Shown one piece after another: positions 57,019 to 64,000 of a stretch of DNA of 64,000 nucleotides. Under the pieces are notes generated by a model. The model worked only from the letters and a program-made list of their open reading frames with translations. It was not told the DNA's origin and searched no databases. Numbering within the stretch: the stretch's first letter is position 1; each line of letters opens with the position of its first letter. The position numbers were made by a program, and so were the translations under genes. The DNA is from Companilactobacillus furfuricola (lineage in GTDB: Bacteria; Bacillota; Bacilli; Lactobacillales; Lactobacillaceae): positions 183,787-247,786 of the forward strand of contig NZ_RHNT01000001.1 in assembly GCF_003946325.1 (NCBI RefSeq), written 5' to 3'.

Positions 57019-57153
57019 ATGAAATACAGAATTCTTTTAGACATGAAAGATCAATTATTCACAGCAGTAGATGTGGAAGATTCCAGTATTTATGGTAACG
57101 GTACTACCATTGAACAAGCAATCTCTAACTTAAAACATAAACAAGCTGCATAA
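57019..57153 (+). CDS. 44-aa HicB-like mini protein
   Basis: Found by reading the intergenic DNA. ATG 57019 (or TTG 57016) follows AAGGAAG. The protein starts MKYRILLDMKDQLFTAVDV and ends GNGTTIEQAISNLKHKQ. This matches the beginning of HicB antitoxins (strand MKYRI..., then a turn and an EAxxNxK helix), but the C-terminal DNA-binding domain is missing and no HicA-like toxin is adjacent. It has its own promoter and terminator, so it is likely expressed. Family relation is my inference from motif shape. Confidence 0.6.
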   Translation: MKYRILLDMKDQLFTAVDVEDSSIYGNGTTIEQAISNLKHKQAA

Positions 57154-57155
57154 TA

Positions 57156-57192
57156 AAAGAGCATCCCAAACTGGGAATGCTCTATTTTTTTT
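57156..57192. terminator. Terminator after the 44-aa gene
   Basis: AGAGCATCCCA / TGGGAATGCTCT (one bulge) followed by a T run; overlaps the stop of the convergent 54-aa gene. Confidence 0.8.
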
Positions 57193-57346
57193 GGTCAGCA
57201 GTAGCTGATATAACTATTAACATCAATCCGATACCAGCATAGATCAAAGAGCTTTGATCAGAAAACCATTTGAAGATAAACCCTAGTAGACCTACTACTA
57301 TTAGTATAATGCCGATCCACTTATCTATTTTCATTAATAAATTCAT
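57182..57346 (-). CDS. 54-aa membrane protein
   Basis: Found by reading the intergenic DNA. ATG 57346 follows GGTGA at 7 nt. Two hydrophobic stretches (WIGIILIVVGLLGFIFKW and LIYAGIGLMLIVISA) suggest a hairpin in the membrane, with a short charged end DQKK. A shorter start at Met5 is possible. Unknown function; reminiscent of small lactobacillar membrane proteins. Confidence 0.6.
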   Translation of the reverse strand: MNLLMKIDKWIGIILIVVGLLGFIFKWFSDQSSLIYAGIGLMLIVISATADQKK

Positions 57347-57466
57347 TCAAATATCACCACAATTCTTAATAATGTTGATTAAGCCTGAAAGCTGTTCATT
57401 CGAGCGCAAAAAATATTATACTAAGTGTAATTAGTTTTATTATACAGAACATTGGAGGTTTCCTAA

Positions 57467-58696
57467 ATGGATAAAGAGCAAAGATTATCGATCTTGGATG
57501 ATTTAATTAAACTTGAAACTGTCAACGGCAAAGAAAAACTAGTCGCTGACTATTTGAAAAAAATTTTTGAAGACAATGGTATTGAAGCGGAACTCAACAA
57601 AGTGGACGACGACCGCTACAATTTGATTGCCACGATCAATCCAGACAGTGAAGGTCCAGTCCTTGGTTTCACCGGACATGAAGATGTAGTTGACCCAGTC
57701 GAAGCTGACAAGTGGAACTATGGTCCATTCAATCCAAAACATATCGACGGTAAGATCATTGGCCGTGGTGCTGCCGATATGAAGAGTGGTTTGGACGCCT
57801 TAGTGATTACTTTGATCGAGCTAAATGAAGACAAAGACTTTACTCACAAGATTAAGTTCATGGCTACAGTTGGTGAAGAACTTGGTGAAATTGGTGCTAA
57901 ACAATTAGCTGAACAAGGTTACGCCAACGATTTGGACGCCTTGATCGTCGGTGAGCCTAGCAACGGTTCTTCACAAATGGTGATCGATAAATTAGTTGGC
58001 AGTGGTATGTTGAGCATCCCTCAACCTAACCCAGATAAATTTGGTCGTCATTCTTTCTTCTCCGCACACAAGGGCTCTGTTGATTATCGAGTTATCTCGC
58101 ACGGCAAAGCTGCCCACAGTTCTATGCCTGAAACCGGCGTCAATGCGATCGACAATTTGATCAAGTTCTACACTGCCCAAAACGAGTACTTCAAGACTAT
58201 TACAGATTATACCGATGATGCATTGGGTAATACTAAGGCCGCAGTAACGATCTTTAAAGCTGGTGAACAACCAAATACTATTCCAGACTATGCTTATCTG
58301 GGTGTAAAAGTTAGAACCATCCCTGAATTTGACAACAACGAGATCCTTGATCAAATCAAGAAATTGATCGAACAATTAAACAGCGATGATCCAAAGATGA
58401 ACTTAGAATTAGTCGTTGATTCAAGCAACATGCCAGTTAAGACTGATTTAAACTCTAAATTGGTCACCATTGCTCGTGATGTATACGAGGAGGTCTGGGG
58501 ACAAAAGTGTGTTGTCGTTGGCGCCCCAGGTGGTACTGATGCCTCACAATTTGTTGGTGCTAACTCTGATCTTGATGTGATCGTAGCTGGTCCTGGTAAC
58601 GAAAGCGCCCATCAGATCAATGAATTCGTCTTTGAGGATGATTACTTGCAATATATTACGATTTACAAAAATATTGCTAAGAAATATTTTGAATAA
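57467..58696 (+). CDS. ArgE/DapE family deacylase (M20 peptidase)
   Basis: This 409-aa zinc hydrolase is of the acetylornithine deacetylase/succinyl-diaminopimelate desuccinylase type. Motifs: VLGFTGHEDVVDP (zinc His and Asp), IIGRGAADMKSGLDALV, KFMATVGEELGEIGAKQLAE (catalytic Glu), the dimerisation domain about 180-310 with SHGKAAHSSMPETGVNAI, and GAPGGTDASQFVG. Whether it acts in lysine/DAP synthesis or on other N-acyl amino acids cannot be told; no dap or arg genes are nearby. GGAGG precedes ATG. Confidence 0.88.
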   Translation: MDKEQRLSILDDLIKLETVNGKEKLVADYLKKIFEDNGIEAELNKVDDDRYNLIATINPDSEGPVLGFTGHEDVVDPVEADKWNYGPFNPKHIDGKIIGRGAADMKSGLDALVITLIELNEDKDFTHKIKFMATVGEELGEIGAKQLAEQGYANDLDALIVGEPSNGSSQMVIDKLVGSGMLSIPQPNPDKFGRHSFFSAHKGSVDYRVISHGKAAHSSMPETGVNAIDNLIKFYTAQNEYFKTITDYTDDALGNTKAAVTIFKAGEQPNTIPDYAYLGVKVRTIPEFDNNEILDQIKKLIEQLNSDDPKMNLELVVDSSNMPVKTDLNSKLVTIARDVYEEVWGQKCVVVGAPGGTDASQFVGANSDLDVIVAGPGNESAHQINEFVFEDDYLQYITIYKNIAKKYFE

Positions 58697-58700
58697 AATC

Positions 58701-58764
58701 AAAAAACGCAAGTTCATTATGTGTAATTCAACATACACTGATAATAATGAATTTGCGTTTTTTT
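58701..58764. terminator. Bidirectional terminator after the deacylase gene
   Basis: AAAAAACGCA... / ...TGCGTTTTTT outer arms, extended by GTTCATTAT / ATAATGAA with one mismatch; T runs on both strands. Confidence 0.85.
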
Positions 58765-58804
58765 GCATATATTACAATATACTTATCTCAACGAAAGCAA
58801 TTTC

Positions 58805-59410
58805 TTAATATGGATTCTTTCCATGATCCTCAATATGGGTAACAATGATAGAAGGAATCGTGATATCTCCACCCATGGCTGATTCATACGTGATTAAGCC
58901 ACTAGAAAGGCCAAAAATTGTAACTTGATCATCTTCCAAAACATGATTGTCACGTAATATTGCAGTTGGAACATTACAGTATGCAATTGTGTCACTATCA
59001 CCATTAATGGCTATTCTTAGCGCTGTTAATTTTTCGTCTTCCATGACTTGTACCACTTCTCCATTGTATGTGACTTTCTTGCCACTGTATTCCTTTGGAG
59101 TTCTTGCAAGGCTATCATAGGTAATGGTCGCATCATAATCTGTAGCAACAAATTTTTTATCCATCTCATCTGCCATATCTTTAGGAGTTTGCTCAGATTT
59201 CTTGGAATTGTTCTTTGTTTTATCTGATTTCTTATGGGACTTTGAATCATTAGATGGTTTTTTCTCGATTTTTGAATGCGCCACTTGTGGATTACTGTTT
59301 TTAACAGAATTACGATTAATCCCCAGAGCTACAATAACTAATAATATACACAGAATCCCCCCAGCGTTTAGCCAAAATTGCCATTTTTTTAAAAAATTCC
59401 CCTGTTTCAT
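58805..59410 (-). CDS. Membrane-anchored protein with OB-fold-like domain
   Basis: This 201-aa protein has one membrane segment (about 12-30), then a Lys/Ser/Asn-rich linker (about 40-78), then a domain (about 90-195) with YSGKKVTYNGEVVQVMEDE, LRIAINGDSDTIAYCNVP, DDQVTIFGLSSGLITYES and TIPSIIVTHIED. This looks like an extracellular OB-type (tRNA_anti-like) fold seen in uncharacterised Firmicutes proteins. No lipobox cysteine was seen. Function unknown. Confidence 0.65.
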   Translation of the reverse strand: MKQGNFLKKWQFWLNAGGILCILLVIVALGINRNSVKNSNPQVAHSKIEKKPSNDSKSHKKSDKTKNNSKKSEQTPKDMADEMDKKFVATDYDATITYDSLARTPKEYSGKKVTYNGEVVQVMEDEKLTALRIAINGDSDTIAYCNVPTAILRDNHVLEDDQVTIFGLSSGLITYESAMGGDITIPSIIVTHIEDHGKNPY

Positions 59411-59695
59411 ATGTCTTCCCCTTGTTTAATTATTTGATCAATTGCTTTAATTTAGTCTCAGGTGAACTGTAAAGATATCTGTCTAGACCAAATCGTGATC
59501 TTATTAATGATAAAAAACACGATCTTAAAAAACAATGAAAAACTGTTTCCATATTTTTGTTGATAATAATTACGTTTTTCCTAATATTTATATGAAAAAT
59601 GCTTTTCAATTTTTATTAGAATTTAAAAAATGGTGTCCATTTTTTCACTGTAAGAGTGATAAACTTTTATTATTACTTTTATACGGAGGAACATC
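59411..59695. other. AT-rich intergenic region between the OB-fold gene and the GNAT gene
   Basis: About 285 nt with no gene. It contains a short direct repeat (CGTGATCTTA and CACGATCTTA, 59493-59530 region) and a perfect inverted repeat AAAAAATGG-TGT-CCATTTTTT (59625-59645) about 50 nt upstream of the GNAT start, which could be a hairpin or an operator. Confidence 0.5.
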
Positions 59696-60229
59696 ATGAG
59701 TTCAGCTTTTATTCGACATGCACAAATCACAGATTTAGACTCAATAATGACTATTATCCACCAAGCTCAGGCGATGTTAAAAACAGATGGAAGTCCCCAA
59801 TGGCAAAATGGTTATCCCGATGAGGAAACTCTACGAAATGACATCATGGCGCAGCAGTGTTTTTTACTAATAGTTGATAAACAAGTTGCCGGCACAGCGA
59901 CATTGATCGTTGCCGACGATCCTAATTACCGTGAAATTTTTAATGGCAAATGGAAGATCAATGACCAGCCATATGCTACGATCCATCGGATCGCCATCAG
60001 CAAAGATTTTGGCGGACAACATCTCGGAAAACTTTTCGTTTCAAATTTGATCAGCTATGCTTATCAAAACGGTGTCCACAATTTTCGGATCGACACCCAT
60101 CAACTTAACCAAAGAATGCAACATTTGGCTGAAAGTTCTGGATACGTTCATCGTGGAAAAATATATGTCAGTGAACCAGCTGAAAATCATGAAGACAACG
60201 CCCGTCTAGCTTATGAATTGAACTTATAG
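59696..60229 (+). CDS. GNAT family N-acetyltransferase
   Basis: This 177-aa GCN5-related acetyltransferase starts AFIRHAQITDLDSIMTIIHQA, contains TATLIVADDPNY and the acetyl-CoA loop region IHRIAISKDFGGQHLGKLFV (V/I-x-x-x-x-G-x-G/A variant), then FRIDTHQLNQRMQHLAESSGY and a terminal LAYEL. The substrate is unknown. ATG follows GGAGGA. Confidence 0.85.
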   Translation: MSSAFIRHAQITDLDSIMTIIHQAQAMLKTDGSPQWQNGYPDEETLRNDIMAQQCFLLIVDKQVAGTATLIVADDPNYREIFNGKWKINDQPYATIHRIAISKDFGGQHLGKLFVSNLISYAYQNGVHNFRIDTHQLNQRMQHLAESSGYVHRGKIYVSEPAENHEDNARLAYELNL

Positions 60230-60275
60230 AAAAAGAGCAACTTTAACCTGAAAAGTTAAAAGTTACTCTTTTTTT
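60230..60275. terminator. Terminator between the GNAT gene and tex
   Basis: AAAAAGAG.AACTTTAAC / GTTAAAAGTT..CTCTTTTT arms with minor mismatches and a T run. Confidence 0.75.
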
Positions 60276-60306
60276 GTTCACTCGAATTATTTGATTAAGT
60301 TGATCC

Positions 60307-62505
60307 TTAAGGATTTACTTGATCCTTACGCATCGTTAATTGGATCCGATTTCGTTGTTCATCGACATCTAAAACCCAAACGGTGACGATATCACCGATT
60401 GTGACTTCGGCACTTGGGTCACTGACGTAGTGGTCAGCTAATTGGGAAATATGGACTAACCCATCTTGTTTGACGCCAATATCAACAAAAGCCCCAAAGT
60501 CGATGACATTGCGAACCGTTCCTTGCAATTCCATTCCTGGCTTCAAATCGGCCATGGTCAAGACATCTTGACGCAATAATGGAGCCGGCATACTGTCACG
60601 GAGGTCACGTCCAGGCTTGCTCAGTCCCTCAATAATATCCTTAAGCGTTTCCTGACCGATCTCTAATTTATCAGCCCACATTGGTCGATCGATCACACTT
60701 AATTTTTGTTGCAATTCTGGAGTACCAATTTCATTTGGATCAGCTTTTAATCCGGACAACAATTTTCGTGTGGCCGCATAACTTTCCGGATGGATGTCTG
60801 TATTATCCAAAGGATCACTCCCCCCGATGATACGTAAAAAGCCGACTGACTGTTGATACGCTTTCGGTCCTAAACGAGGGACATCCTTTAGCGATTGACG
60901 ATTACTGAACTGACCGTTTTCGTTTCGGAAGTTAACGATGTTTTTCGCCGTCGTTGATGTTAAACCTGAGATATGAGTCAGTAATTCGGGACTTGCGGTA
61001 TTTAAATTGACCCCAACTTGGTTGACGGCAGTTTCAACAACACGGTCTAATTGTTCGTCGAGTGATTTTTCTGGGACGTCGTGTTGATATTGTCCAACCC
61101 CAATTGCTTTAGGATCCACTTTGATCAGTTCGGCTAAAGGATCTTGCAACCGACGACCGATGTTGACAGCAGAACGTTCTTCAACGTGGAGGTCTGCAAA
61201 TTCGGCACGAGCGTTTGCACTAGCAGAATAAACGGAGGCACCGGCTTCATTGACGATCACATAGTATACGGGATGATCTAACGTCTTCAAGATTTCACTA
61301 ACGAATTCTTCCGATTCGCGGCTAGCGGTCCCGTTTCCGATTGCGATCATTTCAACATGGTAATCTTCTAGTAACTTTTTGAATTCTGGCCCTGCAGCTT
61401 GGCGCTGTTTTTCACTGGCTGGTTTATGTGGATAAATAACTTGTTTAGTCAAAAAGCGACCATTTTCGTCCATGATTGCCAATTTACATCCCGTTCGGTA
61501 TGCTGGATCAAAGCCCATCACCACTTTACCTTTCAGTGGTGCTTGCATGAGTAGATGATACAGATTCTTGCCAAAAATCTGAATCGCATGATCATCTGCG
61601 CTTTCTGAAATTTGACGACGCAATTCTCGCTCGATAGCTGGCCCTAAGAATCGTTTATAGGCATCTGCAAAAGCATCTTTGATCTTATTGACGGCAGGTC
61701 CGACTCGCTTCCCGACTAGTTGAAAATTACAATGATTCAAGATAGACGTATTGTCTAAAGCGATACTGACGGTCAAGATCTTTTCTTTTTCTCCACGATT
61801 AATAGCTAATATTCGATAAGGAGGAATTTTTTTCAAAGCTTGTTGGAAATCATAATAAGTTTGATAAACTTGTTGCTCATCAGCTTCTTCAGCTTTTCGC
61901 TTAAGCTTACTAGTCAATTCTCCGTTGTTCCAAGTATACTTACGGATCCATTCACGAAAATCAGCTCGTTCACTAAAATTCTCAGCTAAGATCTCATGGA
62001 CGCCAGCCCAAACCGCTGTAATGTCAGGAAGATCCTTTTTAGGATCAACAAATGAATCAGCTTTTTCATCCAGTCCAGTTTCGGGAAAGGTCATGATCCA
62101 TTTTGCTAAAGGCTCAAGTCCAGCCTCTTTGGCAATCGTTGCCTTCGTTCTTCGCTTTTGCTTGTACGGAAGATACAGATCCTCAACTTGTTGTAAAACA
62201 GTAGCTTGCTCTAAGCTCTTTTTCAACTTAGGGGTCAATTTTCCCTGCTCATTGATCAATTTCATGACTTCTTGACGTCTTTGGTTCAGCTTCATCAACC
62301 GATTGGTCTCATCTTCGATCTCACGAATGGCCACTTCATCAAGAGTGCCTGTCCGTTCTTTCCGATAACGCGCAATAAAAGGTACCGTATTACCTTCATC
62401 CAAGAGTGACAATACCGCTTGGATCTGATTAACTCGATATTGATTTAATTGTTGATGAACAGGCTGAGCTAGATCCACCATACTATTTTCTGTTTCTTTT
62501 GCCAT
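60307..62505 (-). CDS. tex: Tex-family RNA-binding transcription accessory protein
   Basis: This 732-aa protein has the full Tex layout: N-terminal helical domain (PFIARYRKERTGTLDEVAIREIED), YqgF/RNase H-like domain (VVMGFDPAYRTGCKLAIMDENG), helix-hairpin-helix (HISGLTSTTAKNIVNFRNENG-type, about 510-560) and C-terminal S1 domain (about 655-725; GMELQGTVRNVIDFGAFVDI). It binds nucleic acids and influences transcription or ribosome function; the precise role is unsettled. A TATAAT about 85 nt upstream is a possible -10. Confidence 0.95.
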   Translation of the reverse strand: MAKETENSMVDLAQPVHQQLNQYRVNQIQAVLSLLDEGNTVPFIARYRKERTGTLDEVAIREIEDETNRLMKLNQRRQEVMKLINEQGKLTPKLKKSLEQATVLQQVEDLYLPYKQKRRTKATIAKEAGLEPLAKWIMTFPETGLDEKADSFVDPKKDLPDITAVWAGVHEILAENFSERADFREWIRKYTWNNGELTSKLKRKAEEADEQQVYQTYYDFQQALKKIPPYRILAINRGEKEKILTVSIALDNTSILNHCNFQLVGKRVGPAVNKIKDAFADAYKRFLGPAIERELRRQISESADDHAIQIFGKNLYHLLMQAPLKGKVVMGFDPAYRTGCKLAIMDENGRFLTKQVIYPHKPASEKQRQAAGPEFKKLLEDYHVEMIAIGNGTASRESEEFVSEILKTLDHPVYYVIVNEAGASVYSASANARAEFADLHVEERSAVNIGRRLQDPLAELIKVDPKAIGVGQYQHDVPEKSLDEQLDRVVETAVNQVGVNLNTASPELLTHISGLTSTTAKNIVNFRNENGQFSNRQSLKDVPRLGPKAYQQSVGFLRIIGGSDPLDNTDIHPESYAATRKLLSGLKADPNEIGTPELQQKLSVIDRPMWADKLEIGQETLKDIIEGLSKPGRDLRDSMPAPLLRQDVLTMADLKPGMELQGTVRNVIDFGAFVDIGVKQDGLVHISQLADHYVSDPSAEVTIGDIVTVWVLDVDEQRNRIQLTMRKDQVNP

Positions 62506-62640
62506 ATAATCCTCTCAAAAGCCTTGATCCTACTAATTCAAGCGCAGGATCAATACTAAATGATTCAACATGATCGTCTTCAGCGACCATGGCACTGCTG
62601 ACAATTATACCTGATGATGCTCTTTTATTAAATTGAACAA

Positions 62641-62671
62641 AAAAAATAGATCAAGCTAATGATCTATTTTA
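62641..62671 (-). terminator. Terminator of the aldo/keto reductase gene
   Basis: Perfect stem AAAATAGATCA / TGATCTATTTT with a 6-nt loop. Confidence 0.8.
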
Positions 62672-62681
62672 ACGAATATAT

Positions 62682-63488
62682 TTAGTCATAATTCAAGTGT
62701 TCATCTTTATCTAAGGCACTAATAGCTTTGATCTCATCATCACTTAAACTAAAATCAAAAATGTCAATATTGGCTTTGACATGATCGATGTTGGATGACT
62801 TAGGAAATACTACGTATCCTGTATCGATCTGCCAACGCAATACTACTTGAGCAGGACTCTTGCCGTGGTCTTTGGCGATCTTGTTAATAGTCTTATCTTC
62901 AAGGATCAAATGACCATGGCCGATTGGTGAATAACCTTCATTCACGATATCGTTTGCCTTATCAAAAGCACCCAATTTTTCTTGAGTCTTGTAAGGATGG
63001 CGTTCGATTTGATTGACCATTGGTTTAACAGTAGCCATTTCAAAGACCTTGTTCAATTGTTCTTCAGAGAAATTGGAAACACCGATTGACTTAGCTTTGC
63101 CATCTTTATAAATCTTTTCCAATGCTTTCCAAGTATCTAAACTCAATTGGATGTTTTCTTCATTTGGCCAATGGATCAAATATAGGTCCAAATAATCTAG
63201 TTGCAATTCGCTGAGCGTCTTATCAAAGGCAGCCAATGTGCTTTCGTAACCTTGATCATCGTTCCAAACTTTCGAAGTGATGAACAAATCCTCTCTCTTA
63301 ACGCCAGAATTTTTGAATGCTTTACCAACTTCAACTTCGTTGCCATAAATGTGAGCACAGTCAAAGTGACGATAGCCGGCATCGATTGCTGCTTGGATCG
63401 ATGAAGCCACGTCAGACTTGTCTAGTTGATAAGTTCCAAATCCCATCATTGGCATTGAAACACCATTACTTAATTTTACAAATTGCAT
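62682..63488 (-). CDS. Aldo/keto reductase
   Basis: This 268-aa NADPH-dependent oxidoreductase has the complete catalytic tetrad at the canonical positions: Asp43 and Tyr48 (FDCAHIYGNE), Lys73 (FITSKVWN) and His106 (LYLIHWPNE). The cofactor-binding end is VVFPKSSNIDHVKANIDIFDF. It is similar to 2,5-diketo-D-gluconate reductase and glyoxal reductase types; substrate unknown. ATG 63488 follows AGGAGG at 8 nt. Confidence 0.92.
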   Translation of the reverse strand: MQFVKLSNGVSMPMMGFGTYQLDKSDVASSIQAAIDAGYRHFDCAHIYGNEVEVGKAFKNSGVKREDLFITSKVWNDDQGYESTLAAFDKTLSELQLDYLDLYLIHWPNEENIQLSLDTWKALEKIYKDGKAKSIGVSNFSEEQLNKVFEMATVKPMVNQIERHPYKTQEKLGAFDKANDIVNEGYSPIGHGHLILEDKTINKIAKDHGKSPAQVVLRWQIDTGYVVFPKSSNIDHVKANIDIFDFSLSDDEIKAISALDKDEHLNYD

Positions 63489-63575
63489 AAACATACCTCC
63501 TCATTTTATTAAACTATAATTCTTAAAATATTTAAAATATTATCCCTTGAAATACAAAATTTCAGCATTATTGAT

Positions 63576-63959
63576 TTAAGTATTTTTGAATAAAATTTGT
63601 TTAAATTGTTTAATCAATTCCGGATGTTCAATGCAGGTAGTCAACCCACTATCGTACTGAAATCCAAAATCACTACTGATCCACATCTGACGATCATCAA
63701 CGATTACACAGTTAGGTAAATTGTTTTCGTAAACAGTGAATTTCAGCCTAGAATCCTCAAATTCTACAGGCATAGATTTGCTATAAACATGTACATTACA
63801 ATTAATTGAAATTAATGTCGTCACTTCTCCTTCCAAAAATTTACTTAATTTACGTCCCATAATTATTACTTCTTTTTGAGCCCCACGAAGGTTTTTCTGC
63901 AGTGGCTCTTGATAATGACCCTCTGCTACAATTTTTTTAACCGGACAGATGAAAAACAA
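63576..63959 (-). pseudogene. PLD-like domain fragment, possibly a truncated gene
   Basis: The frame (up to 127 codons) begins just after an in-frame TGA and lacks a good ribosome site; ATG at 63860 is an alternative start. The part KEVIIMGRKLSKFLEGEV, VHVYSKSM and NCVIVDDRQMWISSDFGF, with the final HPELIKQFKQILF, resembles the C-terminal PLD-like half seen behind some AAA/helicase proteins. The first catalytic HKD-type His is not visible. It may be a decayed remnant or the 3' part of a gene broken upstream near the window edge. Confidence 0.4.
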
Positions 63960-64000
63960 TAATCAGTCCGGGAGACGATAACAATGAGTAGGAAAAATAA

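Noticed and set aside
62480..62600. Possible third copy of the amidase-flanking repeat, and a 35-codon leader ORF, upstream of tex
   Set aside because: Only a short block (ATGGTCGCTGAAGACGATCA on the minus strand) is similar, without the TTAACCGG block or stem layout; the small ORF has no ribosome site.
1..64000. tRNA or rRNA genes, CRISPR arrays, insertion sequences, prophage genes
   Set aside because: None was seen while reading both strands; no spaced direct repeats of CRISPR type and no transposase or integrase motifs.

Overview
The window is low-GC, densely packed Firmicutes chromosome. The evidence points to a member of the Lactobacillaceae, possibly Companilactobacillus or a relative; this genus is inferred from gene content, not from a search. 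Supporting signs are a mevalonate pathway operon with a type 2 IPP isomerase, a RexAB-type recombination nuclease, glyQS and hisS leaders of the T-box class, a B. subtilis-like recU-ponA / dnaD-nth-dinG neighbourhood, and the conserved block rpoD-dnaG-glyS-glyQ-recO-era-cdd-ybeY-phoH-rpsU. Almost everything is core housekeeping. I see no prophage, transposase, CRISPR array, rRNA or tRNA gene.

Layout. 1-1070 (minus): gpsB, running off the left edge, and ypsA. 1137-4210 (plus): recU-ponA, with overlapping stop and start. 4306-16208 (minus): a DNA repair and replication block, rexB-rexA-dinG-ypmB-dnaD-nth. 16319-20370 (plus): mevalonate kinase, diphosphomevalonate decarboxylase, phosphomevalonate kinase and IPP isomerase, tightly overlapping. 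20359-23469 (minus): a putative methyltransferase, an orphan permease-like membrane protein and an RsmF-type rRNA methyltransferase. 23574-25732 (plus): signal peptidase I, a 61-aa protein and a PlcR/RRNPP-like regulator. 25782-40448 (minus): tautomerase, pepT, nif3, trmK, cfa, rpoD, dnaG, glyS, glyQ, recO, era, cdd, ybeY, phoH, rpsU. 40569-41390 (plus): PPDK regulatory kinase. 41508-47567 (minus): nfo, yitT-like, msrA, msrB, aspS, hisS. 48106-49422 (plus): an SH3b amidase flanked by two related structured repeats. 49752-55920 (minus): HAD phosphatase, dtd, rel, a membrane protein, rsmE, prmA and two small genes. 56102-63959: YbaK, small membrane proteins, a 44-aa HicB-like protein, a DapE/ArgE-type peptidase, a GNAT enzyme, tex, an aldo/keto reductase and a PLD-like fragment.

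How the genes work together. The window couples cell-wall growth (PBP1A, GpsB, amidase), isoprenoid precursor supply for lipid carriers, replication initiation (DnaD, DnaG), double-strand break repair (RexAB, RecU, RecO), base excision repair (Nth, Nfo), tRNA charging under T-box control (glyQS, hisS-aspS), stringent response (Rel) and redox repair (MsrA, MsrB).

Most notable points. (1) Three DNA-repair enzymes that carry [4Fe-4S] clusters in many other bacteria (Nth, DinG, RexB/AddB) have lost their cluster cysteines, and DnaG and RecO have altered zinc-site residues. (2) Two diverged, strongly structured repeats of about 110 nt flank the amidase locus. (3) There is an orphan 44-aa HicB-like protein with its own promoter and terminator. 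(4) A PlcR-like regulator has a perfect inverted repeat upstream and no visible peptide gene. (5) There is a stand-alone MacB/FtsX-like half permease. Several genes (about ten) appear to start with TTG behind good ribosome binding sites. Three short genes (44, 54 and 59 aa) were found by reading the intergenic DNA.
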